Assembly: GCA_031446165.1 (NCBI GenBank)
Contig: CP132905.1
Location: forward strand, 186,001 to 250,000
Direction of reading: 5' to 3'
DNA length: 64,000 bases
From: Arsenophonus sp031446165
GTDB lineage: Bacteria > Pseudomonadota > Gammaproteobacteria > Enterobacterales > Enterobacteriaceae
Each line of letters opens with the position of its first letter. Position 1 is the first letter of the stretch. This document shows positions 9,425-19,595 of this stretch, piece by piece. Both the position numbers and the translations under genes were made by a program. The notes beneath the pieces are model-generated. The model worked only from the letters and a program-made list of their open reading frames with translations. It did not search any database and was not told the origin of the DNA.

Positions 9425-10907
9425 CTATAGTCTCTTTAAATGCAAAAATATTTAATTCATTCCAAATTTTATCTATTCTTTTTTTTATTTTTTCTGTCAT
9501 GAAAATTGGACGTCCCCATGTTCTTTGTGTTTCTCCTAGCCATTTATTAGTTGCATCAAATCCGATTTTTGATCCTAAACCAGAGATTGGTGATGCAAAG
9601 TCAAGATAATCTATAGGAGTATTTTCTATTATAAGTGTATCTCTTGCAGGATCCATTCTAGTTGTCATTGCCCAAATGACATCATCCCAATTACGAGCGT
9701 TAATATCTGCATCACAAATAATAATAAACTTGGTGTACATAAATTGACGTAAATAAGACCAGATACCCATCATAATATGTTTAGGATGTCCAATATATTT
9801 TTTGTTTATTGTTATAATGGCTAATCGATAAGAACATGCTTCAGGAGGTAAATAAAAATCAATAATTTCTGGAAATTTTTTTTGTAATATTGGAATAAAA
9901 ATCTCATTGAGTGCAGTGCTTAATATAGTAGGTTCATCAGGAGGGCGACCTGTATAAGTTGAATGATAAATTGGTTGAAAACGTTGTGTGATATGTGTAA
10001 CTGTAAATACAGGAAATGTGTTTATTTCGTTGTAATATCCTGTATGATCACCGTGAGGTCCCTCTGGTGCTGATTCTGTAGGGTTTATATATCCCTCTAA
10101 GATTATTTCTGCATTTGCTGGTACTTCAAGTTCATGAGAAATACATTTTACAATTTTTGAACGATATCCACGTAATAATCCGGCAAATGCATATTCAGAA
10201 AGCGTATCTGGAATTGGGGTGACTGCTGCTAAAATAGTTGCAGGATCGGCGCCTAAAGCAACTGCTACAGGAAAATATTTGTCTGGATATTTTTTGCACC
10301 ATTCCTGAAAATCTAATGCACCACCGCGGTTGGATAACCAACGCATAATTAATTTATTTTTACTTAATAATTGTTGTCTATATATACCTAGATTTTGACG
10401 TGTTTTATGTGGTCCTTTAGTAATAGTGATCCCCCATGTTATAAGTGGAGCTATATCATCTGGCCAACAATGCATAATTGGAATACGGAAAAGATCAACG
10501 TCATTACCTTGTAAAATTTTTTCTTGGCAGCTGCCTGCCCGTAATTTTTTACTAGGCATATAAAAAATTTTGCTAAATTGAGACAATTTCTTAATAAAAT
10601 CAATAATTTTTTTTGGAGGTTCTGGTTCTTTTAAAAAAGCTAATAATTGACCGATTTCATTTAATAATTTAGTATTTTTTTTTCCCATTCCCATTGCAAC
10701 TCTATGGGTAGTGCCAAATAAATTGCAAAGTACAGGCATAGTAAAACCTTTTGGATTTTCAAATAATAATGCAGGTCCACCTGCTCGTAAAGTACGATCT
10801 GCTATTTCTGTCATTTCTAAATAAGGATCGACAGTATAAGTAATACGTTTTAATTCTTTTTTTTGTTCTAATATTAATAAAAAATCTCGTAAGTCATTGT
10901 ATTTCAT
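9417..10907 (-). CDS. ubiD: 3-octaprenyl-4-hydroxybenzoate carboxy-lyase UbiD
   Basis: Decarboxylates the prenylated hydroxybenzoate ring in ubiquinone synthesis, using prenylated FMN made by UbiX. The 496 residues match the E. coli length (497). Conserved stretches include MKYNDLRDFL at the start, FENPKGFTMPVLCNLFG, RQNLGIYRQQL, the active-site region EGPHGDHTGYYNE, and STYTGRPPDEPTI. ubiX is not in this window and would be needed elsewhere. The gene is followed by overlapping fre. The upstream gap is where E. coli carries tatABC, tatD and rfaH. Confidence 0.98.
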   Translation of the reverse strand: MKYNDLRDFLLILEQKKELKRITYTVDPYLEMTEIADRTLRAGGPALLFENPKGFTMPVLCNLFGTTHRVAMGMGKKNTKLLNEIGQLLAFLKEPEPPKKIIDFIKKLSQFSKIFYMPSKKLRAGSCQEKILQGNDVDLFRIPIMHCWPDDIAPLITWGITITKGPHKTRQNLGIYRQQLLSKNKLIMRWLSNRGGALDFQEWCKKYPDKYFPVAVALGADPATILAAVTPIPDTLSEYAFAGLLRGYRSKIVKCISHELEVPANAEIILEGYINPTESAPEGPHGDHTGYYNEINTFPVFTVTHITQRFQPIYHSTYTGRPPDEPTILSTALNEIFIPILQKKFPEIIDFYLPPEACSYRLAIITINKKYIGHPKHIMMGIWSYLRQFMYTKFIIICDADINARNWDDVIWAMTTRMDPARDTLIIENTPIDYLDFASPISGLGSKIGFDATNKWLGETQRTWGRPIFMTEKIKKRIDKIWNELNIFAFKETIDD

Positions 10908-11842
10908 TGTATTTTTTAGTTTTACATTTATAAGAGTTTTTTTGAATATGTTTAGTTATATGTTATAAGAAAAATTCTTGTGCATAACGTTTAATGTTTT
11001 TTAGTATTTTTTCTATAAAAACCTATAGTTGGAAGTAGATTAATTAAAGAGTAGTTATATATTAAAGCATGATTTTTATGATTATGTTTTTAAATCATAA
11101 TGTAAGATTATCTCTATTAATTAATACATTTTAAAAATATGAGCATAAATTGTAAATCTTTATTGTTGATGATTTTTTATAATTTATACATTATGTTTTA
11201 TACAGATGAAGCATATGATATCATATTATTTGATATTAAATTTTACTATTTTTTTATGGAGATTTTTAGATATAGAAATACGATTTATTAGCATAGATGA
11301 TAATGTATCTTTTATTTCTATATTTAATATAGAAACGATATTTTTGTATAAACTTATAATATAGTATGATATTTCATTTTTTTTTGATTTTTATATATAA
11401 AAATTTATAAAATTATCATTTTGATGATATTTTTATAAATTTTGTTAAAGTATTATGATAAAATCAATATTTTGCTTTTTTTTGATATTTTAATGATATA
11501 ACATGATATAAAAAAATTTTTTATAGAATAAAGTTATAGAATAGATTGATCATAAAAAAGTGGTATTTTTTGTTATTAACAAGAAATCTTAAATATAAAA
11601 TATGTATCCTGTATTTGTTATTTGTTGGTATTTTTATGTATCATTTTGATATTTTCATATGTATTCTTTAAATTTTATTTTTGAAAACTATTAGATAAAG
11701 GTGTATAATCATATTTTAATTTTATTGAAGTTTATTGGAAATTAAAAGTGACAATTATCAAATTGTATTATCAAATCATGTAGAGGAATTATAAACTATA
11801 GTTTTTTGTAATAAAAAAAAATTATAAATATGTTTTTTAAAA
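10908..11842. other. Intergenic region ubiD-ubiB, former tat/rfaH slot
   Basis: In E. coli tatA, tatB, tatC, tatD and rfaH lie between ubiB and ubiD. Here 935 bp remain with no readable frame, so those genes appear lost and eroded. Promoter sequences for ubiD-fre should lie here. Confidence 0.65.
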
Positions 11843-13483
11843 TTAATTTATTTTTTGTATTTTATATAATCCTATACTCCATGAAAGTATGCTAAAAAAT
11901 ATTAAAATAACAGCACTGATTTTAAAATTAAAAATTTTTAATATAGTCCCACATAATAAAGAAGTTGCACCTATACTAAATAAATAATATTTTTCAATTT
12001 TTTTGTTATTCTGTTTTCTAAATTGAAAATGATAATTTTCAAAATTATCTTGTAAATATCTATGTTGGTTTAATACTTTGTACAATAATTGAGGAATTTC
12101 TGGTATTTTGTTTGTATAAAAATTAGGTGTTTGTTTTTTAAATGAATTAATGATAGCTACTAATCCTATTTCTTTTTGAATCCATGTTTTTAGGAATGGT
12201 TTTGCAGTTTTCCAAAGATCTAATTTTGGATATAATTGTTTCCCTAAACCTTCAACATATAACAAAGTTTTTTGAAACAAGATTAATTGCGGTTGAATTT
12301 GCATATTAAAATGCCGTGTTATTTTAAATAAATGTAGTAAAATATGCCCAAATGAAATTTCTGCTAATGGTTTCTTAAAGATAGGTTCACAAATTTCTTT
12401 AATAGCAAATTCAAAATCATGAATATCGGTATTATGTGGAATCCATCCTGAATTAATGTGTAATTCAGTTATTTTTCGATAATCACGATTAAAAAAAGCA
12501 ATGAAATTTTCTGCTAAGTAAAATTTATCTTCTTGATTTAATGAACCTACAATGCCACAGTCAATTCCTATATATTGTGGATTTTTTGGATTTTTTTTGC
12601 TAATAAAAATATTTCCAGGGTGCATATCAGCATGAAAAAAACTATCACGAAAAACTTGGGTAAAAAAAATGTTCACTCCTCTTTCAGCTAAGATTTTCAG
12701 ATTGATTTTTTGTTTTTTTAATCCATGAATATCAGAAATAGGAATACCGTAAATGCGTTCCATAACCATAATGTTTTTACTGCAAAAATCTAAATATACT
12801 TTTGGTATGTAAAGCATAGAACTATTTTTAAAATTACGTTTTAATTGAATAGTATTAAATGCTTCACGTAATAAATTTAATTCATTAATGATTGTTTTTT
12901 CGTATTCTTTAACAATTTCTGTTGCTCGTAAATTTTTACTACTGGATATAAGCGATATCCAAGTAGATAATTTATACATTAAATAAATATCGGCTTTAAT
13001 GCTTAATAATATATCTGGTCTTATTATTTTAATGATAATTTTTTTTTTATTTTTTTTTAATTTTGCTGTATGTACTTGAGCTATAGATGCTGCAGCTAAT
13101 GGAATTTCATTAAAATCTTCAAACCAATTTTCAATGGAGCCACCTAAAGATTTTTCAATATGTTGACGTGCTAATTGACCATTAAAACTAACGACATTAT
13201 TTTGTAAAAGCGCCAATTGATCAGAAATATTGTTTGAAAAAAGATCACGTCTAGTAGATAACATTTGACCAAATTTAATCCAAATTGGCCCTAAATCTTG
13301 TAAAGCTAGACGTAACCTTTCACCAAATGATTTATCTTTGTGTTTGTTAGATAACCAAAAAAAACAATAAGATATTAATTTTATTGGTAAATTATATTTT
13401 ATTTTTGGAAAAAGTTCATCTAAACCATAATTTAAAAATATACGTATAATAAAGTAAAACCGTTGTATGTTTCCCGGTTTCAT
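11843..13483 (-). CDS. ubiB: Ubiquinone biosynthesis ATPase/kinase-like protein UbiB
   Basis: Atypical protein-kinase-like ATPase (ADCK/ABC1 family) needed for ubiquinone production and thought to help extract lipid intermediates for the Ubi complex. Its 546 residues equal E. coli UbiB. The family signature GPIWIKFGQMLSTRRD, the Ala-rich loop PLAAASIAQVHTA, and the HADMHPGNIF / GIDCGIVGSL catalytic segments are visible. Two membrane helices near the C terminus (about residues 500-545, around ATSLLCGTIL and AVILIFFSIL) anchor it to the inner membrane. The reading frame passes through two runs of nine to ten A around 13040-13060 without breaking. ubiJ, which lies between ubiB and ubiE in E. coli, is absent. 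Confidence 0.97.
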   Translation of the reverse strand: MKPGNIQRFYFIIRIFLNYGLDELFPKIKYNLPIKLISYCFFWLSNKHKDKSFGERLRLALQDLGPIWIKFGQMLSTRRDLFSNNISDQLALLQNNVVSFNGQLARQHIEKSLGGSIENWFEDFNEIPLAAASIAQVHTAKLKKNKKKIIIKIIRPDILLSIKADIYLMYKLSTWISLISSSKNLRATEIVKEYEKTIINELNLLREAFNTIQLKRNFKNSSMLYIPKVYLDFCSKNIMVMERIYGIPISDIHGLKKQKINLKILAERGVNIFFTQVFRDSFFHADMHPGNIFISKKNPKNPQYIGIDCGIVGSLNQEDKFYLAENFIAFFNRDYRKITELHINSGWIPHNTDIHDFEFAIKEICEPIFKKPLAEISFGHILLHLFKITRHFNMQIQPQLILFQKTLLYVEGLGKQLYPKLDLWKTAKPFLKTWIQKEIGLVAIINSFKKQTPNFYTNKIPEIPQLLYKVLNQHRYLQDNFENYHFQFRKQNNKKIEKYYLFSIGATSLLCGTILKIFNFKISAVILIFFSILSWSIGLYKIQKIN

Positions 13484-14087
13484 GTTGTTTTTTCTCCAAT
13501 TTGCTGAACCTTTTTTTATTGGTAGTGTTTTTGTTAATTTTTTTTGTTGTATATTGTATAATGATTCATTTTTTATCAGGATATTCTTTTATATTTTTAT
13601 ATTAATAAATTTTATAAGATTTTTTATTGAAAAATTGATATTAATAATGTTCATTTTTTTATTTATTTTTTTATGTATCTGCTATATTTCAGAATAAATA
13701 TCATAAAGAAAAGAAGAAAAAATCAATAAAAAATATTATTTACTACAAGTGTATTAAAGACTGTAAAATTTTTATAAAATATTTTTTTGAATCAATTTAA
13801 AATTGTTTGATATATTTTTTTTAAATATATGTGTATATAAAAAATAAATTAAAAGATTTACACTGTTTTTGGTTTGTATGATATAAACATATGTGATATT
13901 TTTTTAATTTTTTAAAATAATGTTAATATTACAAATATTTTCGAATCTATTGTTTGTAACTTTCAGTTAATTTTGTTTTTAAGAATTTTTATAAAAATAT
14001 GAAAATATTTGTTTTATGTTTTAATGAAATATTATTTATATAGTTTAATAAAAGTATGTTTCATACAAGCAAAATTTTATTTAATTT
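13484..14087. other. Intergenic region ubiB-ubiE, former ubiJ slot
   Basis: 604 bp where E. coli carries ubiJ (201 codons) on the same strand. No minus-strand frame resembling UbiJ can be read. A short Phe/Ile-rich plus-strand ORF here looks like chance AT translation. Confidence 0.65.
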
Positions 14088-14846
14088 TTACTTATAATGC
14101 ATATCTTGATTTTTAAATTTAAATCCTCTATGTAAGGTAACAATACCTCCTGTCATATTAGTATATGACACTTTTTTAAATCCAATGAATTCCATCATTT
14201 TTTTTATTGTTTTTTGATCTGGATGCATACGAATCGATTCTGCTAAATAATGATAGCTATCAGCATCTTTTGTGATTATTTTCCCTAGATACGGCAAAAT
14301 ATTAAAAGAATAAAGATCAAAAATTTTTTGTACAAATGGAGAAATAGGTTTTGAAAATTCAAGTACTAATAAACGACCTCCAAATTTTAATACTCTAAAC
14401 ATAGATTGAAGAGCTTTTTCTTTGTTAGTAATGTTACGAAGACCAAAAGAAATACTAATACAATCAAAGTAGTTATCAGGAAAAGGTAATGCTTCAGCAT
14501 TAGCCTGAATATAATAAACATTACCAATTATACCCATATTACGTAATTTCTTGCGCCCTACTTCTAACATAGAAGTATTAATATCTGCTAAAATAATCTT
14601 TCCTTTTTGACCAATTATTTTTGAAAATTTAGCTGTTAAATCTCCAGTGCCACCAGCCAGGTCTAAAATACATTGTCCCTGACATGCTCCACTTGTTTTT
14701 ATTGTAAAATTTTTCCAAATTCTATGTATACCAAATGACATTAAATCATTCATTAAATCATATTTACTTGCTACCGAATGAAAAACAGCTTCTACTATGT
14801 TATTTTTATAATTTTTGTGAAAATTAAGGTATTTTTTTTTCTTCAT
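14088..14846 (-). CDS. ubiE: Ubiquinone/menaquinone C-methyltransferase UbiE
   Basis: SAM-dependent methyltransferase acting on the quinone ring in ubiquinone (and, where present, menaquinone) synthesis. The 252 residues compare with 251 in E. coli. The N-terminal about 20 residues are diverged and Lys/Asn-rich. The rest matches closely: VFHSVASKYDLMNDLMSFGI, SAM motif ILDLAGGTGDLT, ANAEALPFPDNYFD, and the late RMHPDQKTIK and GGIVTLHRGFKF. It lies between rmuC (84 bp upstream) and ubiB on one strand, as in E. coli, so the three are probably transcribed together. Confidence 0.97.
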   Translation of the reverse strand: MKKKKYLNFHKNYKNNIVEAVFHSVASKYDLMNDLMSFGIHRIWKNFTIKTSGACQGQCILDLAGGTGDLTAKFSKIIGQKGKIILADINTSMLEVGRKKLRNMGIIGNVYYIQANAEALPFPDNYFDCISISFGLRNITNKEKALQSMFRVLKFGGRLLVLEFSKPISPFVQKIFDLYSFNILPYLGKIITKDADSYHYLAESIRMHPDQKTIKKMMEFIGFKKVSYTNMTGGIVTLHRGFKFKNQDMHYK

Positions 14847-14930
14847 GGAATTTTCTGTATTATCTGTTAATTATTTTATAATGATTATTAATATTTTTTA
14901 TGAAGGATTGTTATTTTATAAATATTTTAT

Positions 14931-16256
14931 TTATTCATTAAACGTCGCTTCGATTGGACGTTTAACTTTTATGCCCAATTCTTTTAAAGTTTCTGCTTGA
15001 TGAATTAAATTACCCTTTCCTTCTGTTAATTTTTTAATAGCTGATTGATAATGAATTTGTGCTTTTGTTAAGCTTTGACCTATAATTTGCATATCATTAA
15101 TAAATAATCTTATTTTGTCATACATTTTTGCAGCACGATCTGCGATTAGTTGAGCATTTTGACATTGTTTTTCATAACGCCATAAATTATTGATAGTGCG
15201 TACAGCTACCAATAAAGTTGAAGGGCAGACAAGTAAAATATTGTTTTTTAAACCTTCATCAATTAGTTCAGGTGCTTTACGTAAAGTAATTAAATAAGCA
15301 GGTTCTAATGGAATAAACATTAGAACATAATCTAGTGTTTTTAATCCATTTAATTCATGGTACTCTTTTTTTCCTAGTTCTTTGATATGATTTTTAACTG
15401 AAAGGATATGTTCTCGCAATGCAATTTTTCTTTCTTTTTCATTTTCACTATTAAAATAACGTTCATAAGCGGTTAGTGACATTTTAGCATCTATAATAAT
15501 ATCTTTATTTTGTGGTAAATGAATAATGACATCTGGTTGATGATTATTTGTATTGTTGTTTATCCTGACTTGAGTTTGAAATTCATGTCCTTCTCGTAAA
15601 CCTGAATCTTCTAATATTCTAGAAAGAATTGTTTCACCCCAATTTCCTTGTATTTTATTATCACCTTTAAGAGCTTTAGTGAGATTGCTTGTTTCTTTTG
15701 TTATTTCTACATTTAGTTTTTGAAGTTGATGAATTTCATGTATAAGTGTATAACGTTCTCTTTCTTCCTTACTAAAACTATTATTTATTTGATTCCGAAA
15801 GGTTTCTAATTGTTCACGAAATGGTGTTAATAGTGTCACCAAATTTTGATGATGTTGCTCAGAAACTCTGCGTTCATTTTTTTCAAAAATCCGATGTGCT
15901 AAATTTTCAAATTGGATGTTTAAACGTTCTTCATTATTCAATAATAAACGTTGTTTTTCTGCAAAAGCTAATCGTGTTTCTTCAAGTCTAGTCATGACTT
16001 CTTGTAATTTTATTGCTTGATTATAATTAATTTTTTGTTGTGATTTTAATTCCTGAGTTAAGTTGTCATATTTAATTTTCCATTGTTCTGCATTAAAAAA
16101 TTTTTCTTTGTAATTTGTCTTATACATATTATATAGATCTTGTAATTCTATTTTTTTTTTGTTAATTTTTTTTCTTGTATATAAAAGGAGTGAAATACTA
16201 CTAAAAAATATTCCTGTAAAAAACCCAATCATTGTGTTTAATAAGTAAATATTCAT
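14931..16256 (-). CDS. rmuC: DNA recombination protein RmuC homologue
   Basis: Putative nuclease-like protein of the RmuC family; in E. coli it limits recombination at inverted repeats. The exact activity is not settled. An N-terminal membrane helix (about residues 6-26, IGFFTGIFFSSISLLLY) is followed by a long coiled coil (about 35-200, rich in Glu/Gln/Leu). A restriction-endonuclease-like core with IIIDAKMSLTAYERY comes next. Length is 441 residues against about 475 in E. coli, shortened mainly at the tail. Retention in a genome that has lost so much is notable. It is first in the run rmuC-ubiE-ubiB, as in E. coli. Confidence 0.95.
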   Translation of the reverse strand: MNIYLLNTMIGFFTGIFFSSISLLLYTRKKINKKKIELQDLYNMYKTNYKEKFFNAEQWKIKYDNLTQELKSQQKINYNQAIKLQEVMTRLEETRLAFAEKQRLLLNNEERLNIQFENLAHRIFEKNERRVSEQHHQNLVTLLTPFREQLETFRNQINNSFSKEERERYTLIHEIHQLQKLNVEITKETSNLTKALKGDNKIQGNWGETILSRILEDSGLREGHEFQTQVRINNNTNNHQPDVIIHLPQNKDIIIDAKMSLTAYERYFNSENEKERKIALREHILSVKNHIKELGKKEYHELNGLKTLDYVLMFIPLEPAYLITLRKAPELIDEGLKNNILLVCPSTLLVAVRTINNLWRYEKQCQNAQLIADRAAKMYDKIRLFINDMQIIGQSLTKAQIHYQSAIKKLTEGKGNLIHQAETLKELGIKVKRPIEATFNE

Positions 16257-17594
16257 GTGGAATTCCTATATTTATTTGTATATATCAAATATTTAAAAAA
16301 TGAAGATTTTTTCAGAGAAAAATATTTTTGTATCTCTTTTATGGAATATGGAATAAATATTATAAATTAAATTATAAATTTTAATAATTATAAATTAAAT
16401 ACTTAAAATTATCTTAAAGTATCATTGAACTAAGTTTGTTACTCCTATTTGTAGAGAAAATAATAATATAGCATGTAATATTAAAATATTTTATATCATG
16501 AACACATAAAAACACAGAAAAAATATTGAATAACATATGCCGCATGTGATTTTTTATTTATTTTATAGTAATTATTTTATATATTTAAAATAGTAACTTA
16601 AGTAATATAATAGAATAATTTTTTATATTTTTTGAGTTTTAATCGAAATTGTCTCAACAGTAAGATTTTTTTATATAATCATTAAGATTTTTAAGTGTAT
16701 TTTTTATATAATTTTGATTATTATAATTTATGCGATATTTATTGATATGAAAATATTTTTCTTGAGGATTGAGGAGTTTATTTTTTGATTAATTATTTTT
16801 AATGATTCTATGGATTGTTGCATGTTTTTAATTTTAATATTTACTAAATATATCAACTAAGATACGATTTTTTATAATTTTTAAGATCTAATTTTTTAAC
16901 ATTTTCAGTTTTATATCTATATAAAATAATATTATTTTATAACGTATAAAATATTATTTTTTGATAATGTATGAAAATCATGTATAATGATCATAAAATT
17001 TATATGTAAATATTAATGTTCTTATTTATTATTAAAAATATTCCATGAATTTCAAAATATTTTTTATTTATTTTTAATATGATAAATAGCGTGAAAAATA
17101 TAAAAAATGTATGAATTGCATCAAGATTAAATAAAAATTAATTTATAGTTTATGTTATATAGTTTTTTTATTTGTTTTCTGAATCTTATACAGAAATTTT
17201 TTATATAAAAAATTTATCTATCATTTAAACGTACCATAACATATCCATCTCATTAAATCTATTATTTAAGTATTCATCAAGTCATAGAAAACAATAAAAT
17301 TATCAAAATTTTTTAATTAATAAATTTGGAATTAAAGGTTCATTTAATATTAATGTAAATTTAGTCATTGATATTTTCAAATAAATATTATTGAAGTCAA
17401 TGTAATGAACAAAAATTTTATTATCTGTTTTTAGATTATAAAATTGTATATTATTTTAATAAATTTAATAAATTAAAATATATTTTTAATTATACAAGTA
17501 AGTATTTTCAGTGATTGTTATTGAAAATAAAATTTTTATTGGAATTTCATAAGATGAATATGAATATTAAATCTGGATTCTAAAGGAATCCTCT
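16257..17594. other. Intergenic region rmuC-trkH, divergent promoters
   Basis: 1.3 kb between two divergently transcribed genes, with no readable gene. In E. coli rmuC and trkH are not neighbours; this junction is one edge of a rearranged block (see findings). Confidence 0.65.
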
Positions 17595-19046
17595 ATGCAT
17601 TTTCGATCTATTATTAGAATTGTTGGATTATTGGTGATCTTATTTTCTTTTACAATGATTATTCCAGGAATAGTATCATTAATTTATAAAGATGGTGCAG
17701 GAGGTGCTTTTACTCAAACTTTTTTTTTAGCATTAAGTATAGGTGCATTGTTGTGGATACCCAATAGAGACAGTAAATATAATTTAAAATCTAAAGAAGG
17801 TTTTTTGATTGTTGTATTATTTTGGACAGTATTAGGCAGTGTAGGTGCTTTACCTTTTATTTTTTCAGATAAACCTAATCTTTCTATCACAGATGCTTTT
17901 TTTGAATCTTTTTCTGGTTTAACGACTACTGGAGCAACAACATTAATTGGATTGGATAGATTGCCTAAAGCAATACTTTTTTATAGACAGATGTTACAGT
18001 GGTTCGGAGGGATGGGAATTATTGTTTTGGCAGTAGCGGTATTACCTTTATTGGGTATAGGTGGTATGCAATTGTATCGAGCAGAAATGCCTGGTCCAGT
18101 GAAAGATAATAAAATGCGTCCAAGAATTGCAGAAACTGCGAAAACACTTTGGTTAATATATGTTTTATTAACTATAATATGTACATTGGCATTATGGATT
18201 AGTGGGATGGATATTTTTGATGCTATTGCGCATAGTTTTTCTACTATAGCTATTGGTGGATTTTCTACACATGATGAAAGTATTGGTTATTTTAATAATG
18301 CTTCCATTAATATGATTATTGCAATTTTTTTATTAATTTCAGGTTGTAATTTTGGACTCCATTTTATTTTTTTATCTGGTCGTAGTTTTAAAATTTATTG
18401 GCATGATCCAGAATTTAGAGTTTTTATGGGTTTCCAATTAGTTTTGATTATTATTTGTATTTCAGTACTTTTGTATTATTCAGTTTACGAATCTTTATTC
18501 GAAACATTTAATCAAGCATTTTTCCAAGTCGTTTCTATAGCAACAACAGCAGGTTTTAGTACAGATGGTTTTTCAAATTGGCCAATTTTTTTACCGATAT
18601 TATTACTTTATGCTTCTTTTGTTGGTGGGTGTGCTGGATCAACTGGAGGTGGTTTAAAAGTTATTAGAATTTTGTTGTTATTTTTACAAGGTTTACGTGA
18701 GTTAAAGCGTTTAGTTCATCCAAATGCTGTTTATAAGATTAAGTTAGGTTTTAGAATATTACCAGAATGTATTATTGAAGCAGTTTGGGGTTTTTTCTCT
18801 GCTTATGCTTTAGTTTTTGTGATTAGTTTACTATTATTGATAGCAACTGGAGTAGATGAATTTTCTGCTTTTTCAGCAATTGCTTCAACATTAAATAATT
18901 TAGGACCGGGATTAGGGATAGTAGCTGAAAATTTTACTAGTATGAATTTAATGGGAAAATGGATTTTGATTTTTACTATGTTATTTGGAAGATTAGAAGT
19001 TTTCACCTTACTTGTGCTTTTTACTCCAACATTTTGGCAGGAATAG
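17595..19046 (+). CDS. trkH: Trk system potassium uptake channel subunit TrkH
   Basis: Inner-membrane K+ channel/transporter with four pore-loop repeats, gated by the cytosolic TrkA. Its 483 residues equal E. coli TrkH. All four selectivity-filter regions can be read: SGLTTTGATTL, TIAIGGFSTHD, ATTAGFSTDGF and LNNLGPGLGI. The GGCAGSTGGGLKVIRI gate-loop region is also intact. AGGAAT a few bases before the ATG is the likely ribosome site. TrkA is not in the window. hemG follows 24 bp downstream, the E. coli order. Confidence 0.98.
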   Translation: MHFRSIIRIVGLLVILFSFTMIIPGIVSLIYKDGAGGAFTQTFFLALSIGALLWIPNRDSKYNLKSKEGFLIVVLFWTVLGSVGALPFIFSDKPNLSITDAFFESFSGLTTTGATTLIGLDRLPKAILFYRQMLQWFGGMGIIVLAVAVLPLLGIGGMQLYRAEMPGPVKDNKMRPRIAETAKTLWLIYVLLTIICTLALWISGMDIFDAIAHSFSTIAIGGFSTHDESIGYFNNASINMIIAIFLLISGCNFGLHFIFLSGRSFKIYWHDPEFRVFMGFQLVLIIICISVLLYYSVYESLFETFNQAFFQVVSIATTAGFSTDGFSNWPIFLPILLLYASFVGGCAGSTGGGLKVIRILLLFLQGLRELKRLVHPNAVYKIKLGFRILPECIIEAVWGFFSAYALVFVISLLLLIATGVDEFSAFSAIASTLNNLGPGLGIVAENFTSMNLMGKWILIFTMLFGRLEVFTLLVLFTPTFWQE

Positions 19047-19070
19047 TTATTGCTTAAAATAGGTAATATT

Positions 19071-19595
19071 ATGAGTTATTTGTTGATGTATTCAGGGAAA
19101 TATGGTCATACTAAAAAAATAATATTTAAAATTTCTGAATATTTAAAAAAAGTAGATAAATCATGTGATGTAAAAGATTTGAATATTATAGAACAATGCA
19201 ATTTTTCTGGGTATTTAAAAGTATTAATTGGCGCTTCAATATATTATGGTCGTTTTAATCCTGCTGTTTTTAATTTTGTTAATAAGTATCAAAAACAATT
19301 AAATATTATGCCAACTGCATTTTGTGGAATAAATTTAACAGCAAGAAAAAAAGGTAAAGATAAAACTGAAACAAATGTTTATATGGTCAATTTTTTATCA
19401 AAAATTTTTTGGAAACCGACTATAACTGCTGTATTTGCAGGTGCGCTTTGTTACTCTAATTATAAATGGTTTGATCGTATTATGATTCAGTTTATCATGC
19501 GCATTAGCAATGAAAAAATTGATTTTAAAAAAAATATTGAATATACAGATTGGAAAAAAGTAGAAGATTTTGCGAATAAATTCAATAAATTATAG
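19071..19595 (+). CDS. hemG: Menaquinone/quinone-dependent protoporphyrinogen oxidase HemG
   Basis: Flavodoxin-like enzyme that oxidises protoporphyrinogen IX to protoporphyrin IX in heme synthesis, passing electrons to the quinone pool. I choose ATG 19071 (MSYLLMYSGKYGHTKKI), which aligns with the E. coli start; the frame is open to a TTG at 19050. Length is 174 against 181 residues. Marks are the FMN phosphate loop YSGKYGHTKK, LIGASIYYGRFNP and VFAGALCYSNYKWFDR. It is clearly homologous but more diverged than its neighbours. Only 24 bp separate it from trkH, so the two are likely cotranscribed. Confidence 0.94.
   Translation: MSYLLMYSGKYGHTKKIIFKISEYLKKVDKSCDVKDLNIIEQCNFSGYLKVLIGASIYYGRFNPAVFNFVNKYQKQLNIMPTAFCGINLTARKKGKDKTETNVYMVNFLSKIFWKPTITAVFAGALCYSNYKWFDRIMIQFIMRISNEKIDFKKNIEYTDWKKVEDFANKFNKL

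Noticed and set aside
13467..13697. 76-codon plus-strand ORF in the ubiJ slot
   Set aside because: Overlaps the start of ubiB on the opposite strand and is mostly Phe/Ile; the ubiJ position would need the minus strand.
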